Shown in pieces: positions 52,683 to 61,097 of a stretch of 64,000 nucleotides of DNA. The DNA is from Candidatus Sulfotelmatobacter sp. (GTDB lineage: Bacteria; Vulcanimicrobiota; Vulcanimicrobiia; Vulcanimicrobiales; Vulcanimicrobiaceae). The DNA lies in the NCBI GenBank assembly GCA_035504415.1, contig DATJRY010000013.1, positions 1 through 64,000 on the forward strand. Direction: 5' to 3'. Every line of letters starts with the position of its first letter. The first letter of the stretch is position 1. Position numbers and translations under genes: made by a program. Under the pieces are notes generated by a model. It saw only the letters and a list, made by a program, of their open reading frames with translations. It was not told where the DNA came from and did not search any database.

Positions 52683-53308
52683 GCGACACTCCATCCGACG
52701 AGGGGAACCAAGGCGAGGGTTTCGCCCTCGTGGAGTCCGCCGGTGAACGTGGCCTGTAAACCGCCGTCGATCCCGACGCCGATCTGGACGGTGAAGGCCC
52801 GCGTCCCGCCGACTTCGCGCAGCCGCGCGCGCGCACTCTCCGCCTTACCCGCGTAGCAGCCGCCGTCGACGTCCGCGAACCGGATGCTGCCGTCGGCGTA
52901 GAAGCCGAAGACGAACGCGTCGGCGCCGGTCCCGCGGGCCAGCTGCGCGGTCGGGTCGGCCGCCTCGGCGATGAAGCCCGGCACCCGGTCGGGCGCGGCG
53001 GTGGACGCGGCCGGCACGGATTCCTCGGCGACCGGTTCCGGCGTCCCCGGGCGTTCCGGCGGCGGTCCGAACAAGGGCACGTTCGGCGGAGGCGGGGGCG
53101 CCGGCACGGGGCTCGGCGCCGGCGGCGGCGGTTCGGGGCCGGCGCTCGCCTCGGGCGGCGGCGACGGGGGCGTCTCGTCGGCAACGTGCGGCGCGCGCGC
53201 ACGCGCGGGCACGCCCGAACGTCCGATGGCGTACACCACCAGCACCAGCACCGCCAACGGGAGGCACGCTGCGAGGATCCAGACCCACGGCGGTATGCGG
53301 CGCTTCAT
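52679..53308 (-). CDS. Single-pass membrane protein with proline-rich linker
   Basis: 209 aa. N-terminal membrane helix (VWILAACLPLAVLVLVVYAI, 9-28), a periplasmic Pro/Ala/Glu-rich stretch (about 40-105) and a compact C-terminal domain (about 125-205: FVFGFYADGSIRFADVDGG, TVQIGVGIDGGLQATFTGG). The outline resembles TonB- or GerMN-type architecture but the C-terminal domain matches neither clearly. It is coupled to murA by a stop/start overlap, so an envelope role is plausible. Confidence 0.6.
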   Translation of the reverse strand: MKRRIPPWVWILAACLPLAVLVLVVYAIGRSGVPARARAPHVADETPPSPPPEASAGPEPPPPAPSPVPAPPPPPNVPLFGPPPERPGTPEPVAEESVPAASTAAPDRVPGFIAEAADPTAQLARGTGADAFVFGFYADGSIRFADVDGGCYAGKAESARARLREVGGTRAFTVQIGVGIDGGLQATFTGGLHEGETLALVPLVGWSVA

Positions 53309-53406
53309 CCGCTGACCGGATTCGTCGTCGTCCCCGATGGTTCTTCGGGCTTCTCGGCGTAGACGGCCAAGCCTAGCGCCACCTTGCGAAGGGGGAAACG
53401 ACGACC

Positions 53407-54711
53407 GTGCAACGCAGCATCATCGCACCCGCCGAGCGCGTCACCAACCTGCGATGGGGCATCGGGCTCCTGCTCGGTTTCGGCGTTCTGGTCAATTACA
53501 TCGACCGCAGCGCGCTCAGCGTCGCGCAGCCGTCGTTGCAGACCGACCTCGGATTGACCAAGGCCGACTTCGGCTTGCTCAGCGGTGCATTCTTCTGGAT
53601 CTACGCGCTGGCGCAGGTTCCGATCGGATATCTGCTCGACCGGTTCGGCGTCAAGAACCTCTCGCGGATCGGCGCGTTCTTGTGGAGCTGCGCGTCGGTG
53701 CTGACCGCGATCGCGCCCAACTTCGGTTCGATCTTCGCCGCGCGCTCGTTCCTGGGTATCGCCGAAGCGCCGACCTTCCCCGCCAACGCGAAGGCCGTCG
53801 GCTATTGGTTCCCGCGCAGCGAGCGGGGTCTGGCGACCTCGCTGTTCGACGCCGCGGCGAAGCTCTCGAGCGGCATCGGCGTCTTGTTCGCCGCGTACCT
53901 GCTGGTGCGGTTCGGCTGGCGCGGGATGTTCTGGTCGACCGCGATCCTCAGCTTCGTCTTCTTCCTGCTGTTCTACGTCTTCTACCGCAACCCGAGCGAA
54001 GACAAGCGGCTCACGCACGCCGAGGCGGAGTACATTCGCGAAGGCGGCGGCGAGCCGGAGAATCCGCCGACGACCGCCGCCGGCAAGCCGGCCAGTCTCG
54101 CATACTTGCTGGCGCAGCCGAAGGTGTGGGGGCTGACGATCGGCTTCACCGCGTACGACTATCTGTTCGGCTTCCTGCTGACGTGGCTGCCCGGCTATCT
54201 GACCTCGACGTTCAAGGTCAACATCATCAGCGCGGGCCTGGACGCGCTGCTGGTGTGGGGAACGGCGACGCTGACCGACCTGATCGTCGGCGGCTGGCTC
54301 GTCGACTATCTGATTCAGCGCGGCTACGATGCGAACCGCGTGCGCAAGACCGTGCTGATCGCCGGACTCATCATCGGCTTCGCCGTCATCGGCGCGGCCT
54401 ACACGACCGACATCCGCGTCGCGCTGTTCTGGATCACCTTGGCGACCGCCGGCATCGCGTTCCACGCGCCGGTCGCGTGGTCGATGCCGGGCCTGATCGC
54501 GCCGCGCAACTCGACCGGCCAGGTCGGGGGCATCATGAACCTGTTCGGCAACCTGGGCAGCTTCGCGGCGCCGGTCGCGACCGGGTTCATCGTGCAGGCG
54601 ACGGGCTCGTTCAGCATCGCGCTGGTGACCGCCGCCGTCATCCTGATCGTCGGCATCGCCTCGTACGTCTGGCTGCTGGGCCGCATCGAACCGATCCCCG
54701 AGCCCGCATAG
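53407..54711 (+). CDS. MFS transporter, ACS family (sugar-acid type)
   Basis: 434 aa with 12 helices. VNYIDRSALSVAQPSLQTDL in TM1, QVPIGYLLDRFGVKNLSR (motif A) and GIAEAPTFPANAKAVGYWFP are signatures of the anion:cation symporter branch that takes up glucarate, galactonate, hexuronates or related acids. Start is GTG 53407 with GGGGG upstream. A kinase of the gluconate type follows after three bases, so uptake and phosphorylation of a sugar acid such as gluconate is the likely job. Confidence 0.85.
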   Translation: MQRSIIAPAERVTNLRWGIGLLLGFGVLVNYIDRSALSVAQPSLQTDLGLTKADFGLLSGAFFWIYALAQVPIGYLLDRFGVKNLSRIGAFLWSCASVLTAIAPNFGSIFAARSFLGIAEAPTFPANAKAVGYWFPRSERGLATSLFDAAAKLSSGIGVLFAAYLLVRFGWRGMFWSTAILSFVFFLLFYVFYRNPSEDKRLTHAEAEYIREGGGEPENPPTTAAGKPASLAYLLAQPKVWGLTIGFTAYDYLFGFLLTWLPGYLTSTFKVNIISAGLDALLVWGTATLTDLIVGGWLVDYLIQRGYDANRVRKTVLIAGLIIGFAVIGAAYTTDIRVALFWITLATAGIAFHAPVAWSMPGLIAPRNSTGQVGGIMNLFGNLGSFAAPVATGFIVQATGSFSIALVTAAVILIVGIASYVWLLGRIEPIPEPA

Positions 54712-54714
54712 TCG

Positions 54715-56226
54715 ATGCGCGCCTCGCCGCCCGCGGTCGTCGGGATCGACCTGGGCACCTCCGCGGTGAAGGTTCTCGCCGTCACCGCGGAGGGCAAAGA
54801 GGTCGCGAGCGGCTCGGAGTTCTACGGGCTCGAAGCGCCGCAGCCCGACTTCGTCGAGCAGGACGCCGACACGGTCTATCGCGCGACGATGCGCGTGCTG
54901 GCGCGCGTGCTGGCCGACGTGCGCATGCGCGGCAACGAGGTCGCCGCCATCGGCTTCTCGAGCGCGATGCACGGCGTGCTGTGCGTCGACGAGGGCGGCG
55001 AGCCGATCTCGCGCGCGATCACCTGGCTCGACCGGCGCGCGCACGCGATCGCCGACGCGTGGCGCGCCGACGGTACGGCGGCCGCGCTCTACGCGCGCAC
55101 CGGCGCGCCGATGCACCCGATGCTCCCCATCGCCAAGCTCCGTTGGCTGGCCGAGCACGATCCGCAGCTGGTCGCGCGCACGCGCCGCTTCGTCGGACTC
55201 AAGGAGCTGGTCGTCTTTCGCTGGACCGGCGAGTGGCTGGTCGACCACGGCATCGCCTCGGCGACCGGGATGTTCGACGCGCGTGCTCGCGGGTGGGATC
55301 CGCCGGCGCTGGCGCTCGCGCACGTCGACGCCGACCACCTCTCGACGCCCGCGCCGCCGTCGACGGCGCTGCGCGCGTTTCGGCCCACCGTCGCGCGCGA
55401 GCTGGGCTTGGGCGGTGACGCCGCCGTCGTGCTGGCGTCGGCCGACGGACCGCTGGCGAACATCGGCGTGGGCGCCTACGGGGCGGGCAACGTCGCGCTC
55501 ACGCTCGGCACGTCGGGCGCCGTGCGCGTGCTGGCCGACCAGCCGCTGCTGGACGCGCAGGGGCGCACCTTCTGCTACTGCGCCGACGACACGCGCTACG
55601 TCGTCGGCGGTCCGACCAGCGCGGCGGGCGCATCGCTCGACTGGATCTTCGCGCTGCTGCTGGCCGAGGTCGCGAAGGACGAGCGGTTCGCGCACGCCGT
55701 CGAGCTGGCCGAACAGATCGCGCCGGGTGCCGGCGGCGTCACCGTGCTGCCGTTCTTCGGCGGCGAGCGCGCGCCGTATTGGAACAGCGAGCTGCGCGGC
55801 TCGTTCGAGGGGCTCGACCTCTCGCACGACCGCCGCGCGATCCTGCGCGCCGGATTCGAAGGCGTCGTCTACGGCGTCTACTCGGTCTATCAGGTGCTGC
55901 GCGAGCTGGTCGGCGCCGCGCAGCGGCTGCTGCTCAGCGGCGGGCTGACGAAAGCACCGCTGGTGCGTCACCTGCTGGCCGACGTGTTCGGCGTCGCGGC
56001 CGTGCAGCCGCATCAGCAAGAAGCCTCGGCGTTCGGCGCCGCGCTGCTGGCCGCGCAAGCGGTCGCGCTGATCGGCGACGCCGGCGCGACGGCGCGCGCG
56101 GTCGGCTACGACGAGCCGACCGCGCCGAACGCCGATCTGGCCGCGACGTACGCCGACGCGTTCGACCGCTACCATACCTTGGCAGCCACGCACCTGGAGC
56201 GGCTGGAACGTCAACACCGACCGTGA
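54715..56226 (+). CDS. FGGY-family carbohydrate kinase, gluconokinase-like
   Basis: 503 aa. VGIDLGTSAVKVLAV is phosphate loop 1; SSAMHGVLCVDEGGEPISRA, ITWLDRRA, GAPMHPMLPIAKLRWL and DHGIASATGMFD are typical of the gluconate kinase branch rather than xylulokinase or glycerol kinase. GTSGAVRVLA and LLLSGGLTKAPLVRHLLADV bind ATP. It converts a sugar acid or sugar to its phosphate. GTG of the next gene overlaps its stop. Confidence 0.85.
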   Translation: MRASPPAVVGIDLGTSAVKVLAVTAEGKEVASGSEFYGLEAPQPDFVEQDADTVYRATMRVLARVLADVRMRGNEVAAIGFSSAMHGVLCVDEGGEPISRAITWLDRRAHAIADAWRADGTAAALYARTGAPMHPMLPIAKLRWLAEHDPQLVARTRRFVGLKELVVFRWTGEWLVDHGIASATGMFDARARGWDPPALALAHVDADHLSTPAPPSTALRAFRPTVARELGLGGDAAVVLASADGPLANIGVGAYGAGNVALTLGTSGAVRVLADQPLLDAQGRTFCYCADDTRYVVGGPTSAAGASLDWIFALLLAEVAKDERFAHAVELAEQIAPGAGGVTVLPFFGGERAPYWNSELRGSFEGLDLSHDRRAILRAGFEGVVYGVYSVYQVLRELVGAAQRLLLSGGLTKAPLVRHLLADVFGVAAVQPHQQEASAFGAALLAAQAVALIGDAGATARAVGYDEPTAPNADLAATYADAFDRYHTLAATHLERLERQHRP

Positions 56227-57116
56227 ACACCAACGGCGCACGGGAGCGCGAAGCCTACGGCGTGATGGCGGTCCTCACGCTGATCTGGGCCTACAACTGG
56301 GTCGTCATCCGCATCGCCACCGCCGACGGCTCGCCGGTCTTCGTGGCCACCCTGCGCACGGCGATCGGCGCGACGTTCTTGCTGCTCATCCTGGCCGTGC
56401 GCCGGCAGGTGCGCCCGACGCCGTTCGTACCGACGCTGATCCTGGGCTTGTTGCAGACGGCCGCGTTCACGCTGCTGCAGACGGTCGCGGTCGCGCTCAG
56501 CGGCGCCGGCAAGGTCGCCGTGCTGGCGTACACGATGCCGTTTTGGGCGACGCTGATCGCCTGGCCCGTGCTGGGTGAGCAGATCGACCGTCTGCGCTGG
56601 TGCGCGCTGCTGCTGGCGGCGATCGGTCTGGGCTTCGTCGCCGCGCCGTTCAGCGCCGCCACGCTGCCCGGCGACGTGCTCGCGGTGCTGGCGGGACTGG
56701 CGTGGGGCGCGAGCGTCGTGTGGGCGCGGCGCATGCAGACCCGCCAGCGGATCGAGCTGCTGCCGCTGACGGCGTGGCAGACGGTGTGGGCGTTCGTTCC
56801 GATGCTCGTCATCGCGCTGTTCGTGCCGACGCACGTGCGCTGGACCGGCACGTTCTTGGGCGCGATGGCGTTCCTGGGGATCGCGCAAGGCGTGGCGTGG
56901 GCGATGTGGCTGTTCATCGTCGGCCGGTTGCCGGCCGGCGTCGCCGGTCTGGCCTCGCTCGCGACGCCGGTGCTCGGCGTGCTCTTCGCCGCGCTGCAGC
57001 TGCACGAGATCCCCTCGCGCGCCGAGATCTTCGGTTTGGCGCTGATCGTCGTCGCGCTGGCGCTCAACCTCCTGCCGGCGCTGGTGGGAACAGCGATGCG
57101 ACGGCAGCCGTCGTGA
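56223..57116 (+). CDS. EamA/DMT-family transporter
   Basis: 297 aa with ten hydrophobic segments arranged as two EamA repeats (LTLIWAYNWVVIRIA near the start and LAGLAWGASVVWARRMQ at the second). PVLGEQIDRLRWCALLLAAI is the conserved glutamate helix. Drug/metabolite exporter of unknown substrate. GTG 56223 lies within the kinase stop. Its end overlaps the opposing lyase gene by 53 bases. Confidence 0.82.
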   Translation: MNTNGAREREAYGVMAVLTLIWAYNWVVIRIATADGSPVFVATLRTAIGATFLLLILAVRRQVRPTPFVPTLILGLLQTAAFTLLQTVAVALSGAGKVAVLAYTMPFWATLIAWPVLGEQIDRLRWCALLLAAIGLGFVAAPFSAATLPGDVLAVLAGLAWGASVVWARRMQTRQRIELLPLTAWQTVWAFVPMLVIALFVPTHVRWTGTFLGAMAFLGIAQGVAWAMWLFIVGRLPAGVAGLASLATPVLGVLFAALQLHEIPSRAEIFGLALIVVALALNLLPALVGTAMRRQPS

Positions 57117-57894
57117 CGGCCGCGCGCACGGGCGTGAAGTCGCCGTTCGCGAGCGCGGTCGCGTCCGCGATCAGGTGCGCCATCGCGCTCTTGTAGAGCG
57201 CGCCGCCGACGCTGACGCGCCGCACGCCGGCCGCGCTCAGCTCGGCCAGCGACGGCGTCGACGCCCGTGGGCCGATCAGCACGTTGACGGGCTTGGGCGC
57301 GACCGCGCGCACCACCGCGACGATCGCGTCCATGTCGGGGAGTGCCGGCGCGTAGAGCACGTCGGCGCCGGCTTCGGCGAACGCGACCAGCCGGCGAATC
57401 GTGTCGTCGAGGTCGGGACGTCCGTTGAGATAGTTGTCGGTGCGCCCGGTCAGCACGATCCGGCCGCGCGCGGCGATCGCCGCGGCGCGCACGCGCGCGA
57501 CCGCGTGGTCGAACTCGTGGATCGGGCGGCTCGGGTCGGCCGTCGTGTCCTCGATGCCGACGCCGCCCAATCCGGCCGCGATCGCGGCCTCGACCGTCGT
57601 CACGCAGTCGGCCGGGGCGGGTCCGTAACCGTCCTCGAGATCGCCGTTGACCGGCAGCCCGGAGACGCGCCCGAGCAGCACGCCGTTCTCGATCGCCTCG
57701 TCACGCGAGACCGCGTGGCGGCCGTCGGGGCGGCCGAGCGCCCAGGCAATGCCGAGCGACGTCGTGCCGAGCGCGAGAAAGCCCGCGCGCTGCAGCAGCA
57801 GCGCCGAGGCGCCGTCCCACGCGTTGGGCATGACGAAGGCGTCCCGGCCCTCGTGCAGCGACCGGAAGCGCTCGTACGCGGTCGTCGTCACCAT
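57064..57894 (-). CDS. PEP mutase/isocitrate lyase superfamily protein
   Basis: 276 aa. FVMPNAWDGASALLLQRAGF, DLEDGYGPAPADCVTTVEAA, VGIEDTTADPSRPI, TGRTDNYLNGR and GADVLYAPALPD follow the PEP mutase/ICL barrel with Mg-binding acids. The family includes oxaloacetate decarboxylase, methylisocitrate lyase and carboxyPEP mutase; the missing KKCGH motif excludes true isocitrate lyase. ATG 57894 has GGAGG ahead. Divergent from the ketopantoate-reductase-like gene. Substrate uncertain. Confidence 0.85.
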   Translation of the reverse strand: MVTTTAYERFRSLHEGRDAFVMPNAWDGASALLLQRAGFLALGTTSLGIAWALGRPDGRHAVSRDEAIENGVLLGRVSGLPVNGDLEDGYGPAPADCVTTVEAAIAAGLGGVGIEDTTADPSRPIHEFDHAVARVRAAAIAARGRIVLTGRTDNYLNGRPDLDDTIRRLVAFAEAGADVLYAPALPDMDAIVAVVRAVAPKPVNVLIGPRASTPSLAELSAAGVRRVSVGGALYKSAMAHLIADATALANGDFTPVRAAVTTAAVASLFPPAPAGG

Positions 57895-57969
57895 CTCTCG
57901 ACCCTCCACCCCACGCAACCCTGGCGAACCGCGAAGGGCTCCACGATTCGCGTGACCCATCTCTCGCCC

Positions 57970-58896
57970 ATGCGAATGCTCGTCGTCGGTGCCGGCGCGG
58001 TCGGCGGCTACTTTGGTACGCTCTTGGCGCAAGCCGGCCGGGACGTTACCTTTCTGGTTCGGCCCCGTCGGGCCGAGGCGTTGCGCGCGTCGGGTCTGCA
58101 GATCGTCAGCCCGCACGGAAACCGCACGCTCCAGCCGCGGCTGATCACCAGCGCCGAGCTGCACGAACCGTACGACGTCGTGCTGTTCGCGGTCAAAGCG
58201 TTCGCGCTCGAGGACGCCATCGCCGACTTCGCGCCCGCGGTCGGCCCGCGGACGATCATCGTCCCGTTCCTCAACGGCATGCGCCACATGGACCTGCTCG
58301 ACGCGCGCTTCGGGAAGCAGTCCGTGTTCGGCGGCGTGTGCTACGTCGCGACGACGCTCGACGACCAGGGACGCATCGTGCAGGTCGACCCCAACCTCCA
58401 GCAGCTGATCTACGGCGAGCGCGACGGCAGCACGTCGGCGCGCGCGGCCGCGCTCGACGCGCAGCTGCAAGGTGCCGGCTTCGAGGCGCGGCTCTCGACC
58501 GACATCATGCAAGAGATGTGGGAGAAGTGGCTGATCCTCGCCTCGCTCGGCGCGATCACGTGCCTGTTGCGCGGAAACGTCGGGCAGATCGAGGCCACGC
58601 CCGGCGGCGCCGCGCTGGCGCTGCGCCTGCTGGCCGAGACGACGGCGATCAACGGCGCGGCCGGCTATCCGCCGCGTGACGCCTATCTCGCCCGCGCCAA
58701 GGCCGTGCTGACCGAGGCCGGTGCGCCGCGCGCGACCTCGATGTACCGCGACCTGTGCGACGGCCGGCCGGTCGAGGTCGAGCAGATCCTGGGCGACCTG
58801 CTCGCACGCGGCCGCGGGTTCGGCCTGGACACGCCGCTGCTCGACGCCGCCACCACGCAGTTGCGCATCTACCAGCGCGGACACCAGAGCGCCTGA
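57970..58896 (+). CDS. Ketopantoate reductase (PanE/ApbA) family protein
   Basis: 308 aa. GAGAVGGYFGTLLAQAGRDV is the NADP-binding loop, KAFALEDA carries the conserved Lys, FLNGMRHMD the Asn, and EMWEKWLILASLGAITCLLRGNVG the C-terminal active-site helix with Lys. PanE makes pantoate for coenzyme A, but many paralogues act elsewhere; in this catabolic neighbourhood a different 2-keto acid may be reduced. Its stop overlaps the next start (TGATG). Confidence 0.85.
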   Translation: MRMLVVGAGAVGGYFGTLLAQAGRDVTFLVRPRRAEALRASGLQIVSPHGNRTLQPRLITSAELHEPYDVVLFAVKAFALEDAIADFAPAVGPRTIIVPFLNGMRHMDLLDARFGKQSVFGGVCYVATTLDDQGRIVQVDPNLQQLIYGERDGSTSARAAALDAQLQGAGFEARLSTDIMQEMWEKWLILASLGAITCLLRGNVGQIEATPGGAALALRLLAETTAINGAAGYPPRDAYLARAKAVLTEAGAPRATSMYRDLCDGRPVEVEQILGDLLARGRGFGLDTPLLDAATTQLRIYQRGHQSA

Positions 58897-59303
58897 TGCC
58901 GTTCGTCCAGATCCACACCAGCCGCCCGGTCGGCGCGCAGACGCGCGACGCACTCGGGCGCGCGCTGGCCGCGGCGTACGGCGAGCACATGCGGACGACG
59001 CAGCGCATCGTCAACGTCGGCTTCGTCCACTACGCGCCCGGCGAGCTGGTGCGTTACGACGCCGACGACGGCGGCTCGCGCGAGATGACGATCGTCACCT
59101 GCGCGGTGCGCGGCGGCCGCACGCCGGCGATGCTCGAAGCGCTCGGCCGCGCGATCACCGACGCCTGCGCCCGCGAGCTCGGCATCGACGCGGCGCGCGT
59201 CGCCGTCTATCTCGACGAACATCCGGCCCACACGATCTATCGCGACGGCGGCGTCGCTCCGGCCTGGTCGGCCGCCGAACGCGACGCCGCCGAGAGGAGC
59301 TGA
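58896..59303 (+). CDS. Tautomerase-superfamily protein
   Basis: 135 aa. Pro2 directly after Met (MPFVQIHTSRP) is the catalytic base of the superfamily. The rest, GRALAAAYGEHMRTTQRIVN and EMTIVTCAVRGGRTPAMLEALG, looks like two beta-alpha-beta units of a larger cis-CaaD-like chain. Paired with a second tautomerase gene one base downstream, so the products might form a heteromer. Confidence 0.75.
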   Translation: MPFVQIHTSRPVGAQTRDALGRALAAAYGEHMRTTQRIVNVGFVHYAPGELVRYDADDGGSREMTIVTCAVRGGRTPAMLEALGRAITDACARELGIDAARVAVYLDEHPAHTIYRDGGVAPAWSAAERDAAERS

Positions 59304-59304
59304 C

Positions 59305-59688
59305 ATGCCGCTGGCCCGCATCGATCTCACCGCCGGAAAGCCGCCGGAGTATCGCGCCGCGCTCGGCGAGGTCGTCTACGATTCGATCGTGAGCACGCTC
59401 AACGCGCCCGAGCACGATCGCTTCCAGATCATCACCGAGCACCCGCCGGGTGGGATCGTCGCCGACCCCTCGTACTTGGGGATCGCGCGCTCACCCGATG
59501 TCGTGTTCGTCTCGGTGACGCTCAACCAAGGCCGCACGCTCGAGCAGAAGAAGGCGTTCTACGCGGCCGTCGCCGACGGGTTCAACGCGCGCGTCGGCCT
59601 GCGGCGCGAGGACGTCGTCATCTCGCTGGTCGAGGTCCCCAAAGAGAACTGGTCGTTCGGGAACGGGATCGCGCAGTACGCGACCTGA
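59305..59688 (+). CDS. Tautomerase-superfamily protein
   Basis: 127 aa, MPLARIDL with Pro2, then TAGKPPEYRAALGEVVYDSI and EQKKAFYAAVADGFNARVGL: the repeated beta-alpha-beta pattern of 4-oxalocrotonate-type tautomerases of double length. VSLVEVPKENWSFGNG near the C-terminus is common in a tautomerase group found beside hydroxyacid genes. Substrate unknown, but FAH and cupin genes nearby fit ring-cleavage or keto-enol chemistry. Confidence 0.85.
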   Translation: MPLARIDLTAGKPPEYRAALGEVVYDSIVSTLNAPEHDRFQIITEHPPGGIVADPSYLGIARSPDVVFVSVTLNQGRTLEQKKAFYAAVADGFNARVGLRREDVVISLVEVPKENWSFGNGIAQYAT

Positions 59689-59700
59689 CCCGCGCGCCCC

Positions 59701-60588
59701 TCAGCCGACCGCGTTGGTCAGCGTGCCGATCCCTTCGATCGCGATGCGCACCACGTCGCCGGGCCGCAAGAACTTGGGCGGCTTGAAGCCGATGCCGACG
59801 CCGGCCGGCGTTCCGGTCGCGATCACGTCGCCCGGGTAGAGCGTGATCCCGGCCGAGATCGTCTCGATGAGGGTCGGCACGTCGAAGATCAGGTCGCGCG
59901 TGTTGGCGCGCTGACGCAGCTGGTCGTTGACCCAGCAGCGCACCTCGAGGCTCGCCACGTCGACCTCGTCGGCGGTGACGATCCAGGGCCCCATCGGACA
60001 GAACGTGTCGAACGACTTGCCCAGGAACCACTGCTTGTGGCGCCCTTGCCAGTCGCGGGCGGTCACGTCGTTGACGATCGTATAGCCGAAGACGTGGTGC
60101 AGCGCGTCGGCCTTGCCGATCCCGCGGCCGCCGCGCCCGATCACCACCGCCAGCTCGGCTTCGTAGTCGAGCGCGTCGCTCACGCCGGCGGGGTAGCGGA
60201 TCGGGATGCCGTCGCCGATGACCGACTCCGGCACCTTGGTGAAGATGATCGGCGCGTCCGGGACCAGCTCGCCGCCCGTCCCGACGCTGCTGTCGAAGCC
60301 GCTGCCGCCGAACTCGCGCGCGTGGTCGTAATAGTTCTTGCCCACGCACATGATGTTGCGCGCGGGCCGTGGGATCGGCGCCAGGAGCGCGCCGCCGGCC
60401 AACTCGACCGGCGCGCCGTCGGCCGCGAGCAGCGTTTCGCGCACCGCGTCGTAGCGCGCGATCAGCGCCAGCATGTCCGCCGGTGCGCGTTCGCCGACGA
60501 GCGCGGCGAGCGGGACGATCCCGCTGCCGTCGGGTTCGATGCGCCCGACGGCCGGCGCGCCGTCGAGCAGAAAGGTCGCGAGCTTCAC
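59701..60588 (-). CDS. Fumarylacetoacetate hydrolase (FAH) family protein
   Basis: 295 aa. The N-terminal small domain is MKLATFLLDG-like; the catalytic domain has GKNYYDHAREF, DYEAELAVVIGRGGRGI with metal-binding Glu, GYTIVNDVTARDWQGRHKQW, FDTFCPMGPWIVTADEV and TGTPAGVGIGFKPPKFLRPG. Members hydrolyse C-C bonds or decarboxylate 3-oxo acids. GTG 60588 overlaps the cupin stop, so the two are co-translated. Confidence 0.9.
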   Translation of the reverse strand: MKLATFLLDGAPAVGRIEPDGSGIVPLAALVGERAPADMLALIARYDAVRETLLAADGAPVELAGGALLAPIPRPARNIMCVGKNYYDHAREFGGSGFDSSVGTGGELVPDAPIIFTKVPESVIGDGIPIRYPAGVSDALDYEAELAVVIGRGGRGIGKADALHHVFGYTIVNDVTARDWQGRHKQWFLGKSFDTFCPMGPWIVTADEVDVASLEVRCWVNDQLRQRANTRDLIFDVPTLIETISAGITLYPGDVIATGTPAGVGIGFKPPKFLRPGDVVRIAIEGIGTLTNAVG

Positions 60589-61046
60589 GCCTTGCGCAAC
60601 GCCTCGCCCCAGCGGGGCTCCCACTCGTTGCCCTGCATGTCGTGCGTGACGCCGTCGACGTCGAAGAACCGGTTGGGGATCTGGAAGATCGCGATGAAGG
60701 TCGCGCCGCGCGGCGTCCAGGCGGCGTGCCGGCTCCCCGGCGGGCGCCAGACGAACTCGCCCGGGCCGACCGCCAAGCCGGCCTCGGGGCCGTCCTTGTC
60801 GACCAGCGAACCTTCCAGCACGTACGTCTGCTCGATCATCACGTGCTCGTGGTCGGGCAGCACGGCGCCGGGATCCATCTTGATCAGCACCGTGGCCATG
60901 CCGGTGGTGGGATCGAACAACAGCGTCTTCCCGTTGACGCCGGGGAAGCGCGTCGGCTCCCACGGCAAGTCGTCGGCGCGGACGGTGCGCGAATCGTACG
61001 GTCCCAGCCCGTCGTGAGCGGTCGCGCGCGGGGTGAGGGCGGTCAT
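60585..61046 (-). CDS. Cupin-domain protein, ChrR-like
   Basis: 153-aa single cupin. Metal ligands appear in LPDHEHVMIEQTYVLEGSL (two His, Glu) and the second motif VWRPPGSRHAAWTP (His). The family includes small dioxygenases and sensory ChrR cupins; there is no zinc-finger or DNA-binding part. ATG 61046. Coupled to FAH, so a dioxygenase ahead of a hydrolase in a ring or diketone pathway is likely. Confidence 0.8.
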   Translation of the reverse strand: MTALTPRATAHDGLGPYDSRTVRADDLPWEPTRFPGVNGKTLLFDPTTGMATVLIKMDPGAVLPDHEHVMIEQTYVLEGSLVDKDGPEAGLAVGPGEFVWRPPGSRHAAWTPRGATFIAIFQIPNRFFDVDGVTHDMQGNEWEPRWGEALRKA

Positions 61047-61097
61047 GGCGGAGCCTTCGGGCGAGGGGCACCGGGGCCCGCTCGCCAAGCGAGGCGC

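Noticed and set aside
52679-53308. TonB-like energy transducer
   Set aside because: Has an anchor and Pro-rich linker, but the C-terminal domain lacks TonB motifs and no ExbBD genes are near.
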